NCBI GenBank assembly: GCA_025355035.1
Contig: JANXLS010000997.1
Coordinates: 1 to 6,331 of the forward strand
Direction of reading: 5' to 3'
DNA: 6,331 bases
Source: Planctomycetota bacterium
Lineage (GTDB): Bacteria > Planctomycetota > SZUA-567 > H5-PLA8
The position numbers and the translations under genes were made by a program. A model generated the notes under the pieces. That model did not search any database. It was given only the letters and a program-made list of their open reading frames with translations, and was not told where the DNA came from. Shown in pieces: positions 5,393-6,331 of this stretch (positions are counted from its first letter, which is position 1; every line of letters begins with the position of its first letter).

Positions 5393-6331
5393 TCGATCGT
5401 TGGGAATGCCTCTCTCAACAGCTTCTCAATCGCAGTCCATCGTCCCAACGAACGCAGCCATTTGAACGCCCGGGAATTCAGAATTATCCGCGCAGCCGTC
5501 TCGGCCGTCTTCAGCGAATTCGACAGCCGTTCAATCTCACTTTTTTGCGTCGAAAGTGCAGCCGCATCCTGGCTCACATCGTCGCGCAGTTTGTTCCGCT
5601 CACTCAAAAGTTTTCCGTATTCGCGCTGATTTTTCGTGTCCAAGTCAATCAGCGCGAGAGCTAAACGGGAGGTTGGATTCGCTAGCAAAGCCGCATCGAC
5701 GTCGGCCGACGCTTCCTGCTCAATTGTCGAACGACTCGCAACAAGGAACATATCGTACACGGCAAAAATGGCCGGCTCGAATTTGACGTGGTCAAATCCC
5801 ACTTTTTTCAGCAACGATTCAACCGAAGTCGGGCTGAAGAGAAACAGATGTTCTTTCTCTGCCTTGCCGCGCATGTGATTCAAAAAATAGTCGCTCTCGT
5901 CGACCATTTTTTCATACGATTTTCCTTCGCGATAACTCGGCGTTTGCAGCAGCAACACACCATTCGGCTTCAACAAATTCAAACAACTCCGCAGTGTGCC
6001 AATTGGATCGGGAAGATGCTCCAGTACATCCATCATGGCAATCGCATCGAGCGAGCCCGCGGGAATCGATTGCGCTTCTATCGGTCCCACAAGCATCGGA
6101 ACCGCGAACGTCTTTCGAGCGTATTCTACAATCCACGGGCTGAGTTCCAACCCCGCCGCTTCGAATCCAGCTTGTTGCAACAGCGCAACGAAACCGCCAT
6201 GAGCGCTCGCCAATTCCAATACTTTCCCGGGCGGTTTTTTGTATCGAAGAAGAGATCGCAGCCAGTACAAGCAACGCTCCGCTAAATCAGTGCGCGAACG
6301 CGTGACGATTGTTGGCAGCCCCAAATCTCCA
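5386..6331 (-). CDS. Class I SAM-dependent methyltransferase with C-terminal coiled coil, 5' end beyond the window
   Basis: The frame is open from the right edge to the TAA at 5388-5386. The first possible start inside the window is a TTG at 6324, with GGAG only two bases away and no ATG near it, so the true start probably lies outside. Numbering from that TTG, the visible part is 312 residues. The Rossmann methyltransferase fold covers about 30-200: motif I VLELASAHGGF (35-45), the ribose-binding acid in GLELSPWIVEYA (E60), DAIAMMDVLEHLPDP (93-107) and LLKPNGVLLLQTP (117-129). EHLFLFSPTSVESLLKKVGF follows at about 158-177. After about 225 there is a charged, heptad-like helix (YGKLLSERNKLRDDV to IERLSNSLKTAE), then a basic/aromatic tail with SRAFKWLRSLGRW. 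Such tails are common on methyltransferases and glycosyltransferases of surface-polysaccharide clusters. Substrate unknown; a glycan or glycolipid is an inference. The gene is convergent with the kinase and belongs to another transcription unit. Confidence 0.9.
   Translation of the reverse strand, partial: GDLGLPTIVTRSRTDLAERCLYWLRSLLRYKKPPGKVLELASAHGGFVALLQQAGFEAAGLELSPWIVEYARKTFAVPMLVGPIEAQSIPAGSLDAIAMMDVLEHLPDPIGTLRSCLNLLKPNGVLLLQTPSYREGKSYEKMVDESDYFLNHMRGKAEKEHLFLFSPTSVESLLKKVGFDHVKFEPAIFAVYDMFLVASRSTIEQEASADVDAALLANPTSRLALALIDLDTKNQREYGKLLSERNKLRDDVSQDAAALSTQKSEIERLSNSLKTAETAARIILNSRAFKWLRSLGRWTAIEKLLREAFPTIEK

Noticed and set aside
5788..6285. 165-residue plus-strand frame opposite the methyltransferase
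   Set aside because: Rich in Gln, Arg, His and Phe with no domain; the minus strand carries clear methyltransferase motifs over the same bases.
6310..6324. TTG at 6324 as the true start of the methyltransferase
   Set aside because: The frame stays open to the window edge, the GGAG is only two bases from the TTG, and the residues before the fold look continuous with it (GDLGLPTIVTRS), so the gene most likely extends past the window.

Overview
The window looks like chromosomal DNA from a Gram-negative bacterium. The evidence is a three-component RND efflux system, which needs an inner membrane, a periplasm and an outer membrane. Base composition is moderate (roughly 50-55% GC by eye). The lineage cannot be fixed from the sequence. 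Soluble FHA-GAF-PAS histidine kinases and methyltransferases with a coiled-coil tail occur in several deep or less-studied groups (PVC-like bacteria, Acidobacteria, myxobacteria, uncultured phyla), so I go no further than 'Gram-negative, probably not a classical enteric'.

Layout. Positions 1-80 hold the last 25 codons of a plus-strand gene, very probably the periplasmic adaptor (membrane fusion protein) of the pump. Its stop overlaps the start of the next gene in an ATGA junction. Positions 77-3220 hold a complete RND permease of 1047 residues, closest by eye to the MdtB/MdtC branch of the HAE1 family, with the proton-relay residues intact. A 128-bp gap follows, carrying an 8-bp inverted repeat right at the permease stop. 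Positions 3349-5367 (or 3364-5367 from a better-placed GTG) encode a soluble histidine kinase with the order FHA - GAF - PAS - HisKA - HATPase_c. An 18-bp gap that is part of a near-perfect hairpin separates it from a convergent minus-strand gene (5386 to beyond the right edge). That gene is a class I SAM-dependent methyltransferase with a C-terminal coiled coil and a basic/aromatic tail of the type seen in surface-glycan clusters.

How the parts may work together. Adaptor and permease form one translationally coupled unit. The kinase lies downstream on the same strand and could be co-transcribed by read-through or have its own promoter. Its FHA domain suggests input from Ser/Thr phosphorylation in the cytoplasm, and its HisKA/HATPase core looks fully active. 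No response regulator, outer-membrane channel or second permease is visible. The methyltransferase belongs to a separate transcription unit, probably the end of a polysaccharide or cell-surface locus to the right. I see no mobile element, CRISPR array, tRNA or rRNA. The individual families are known. The less ordinary points are the kinase architecture next to an MdtBC-like pump, the intergenic hairpins, and a few intragenic sequence patterns.
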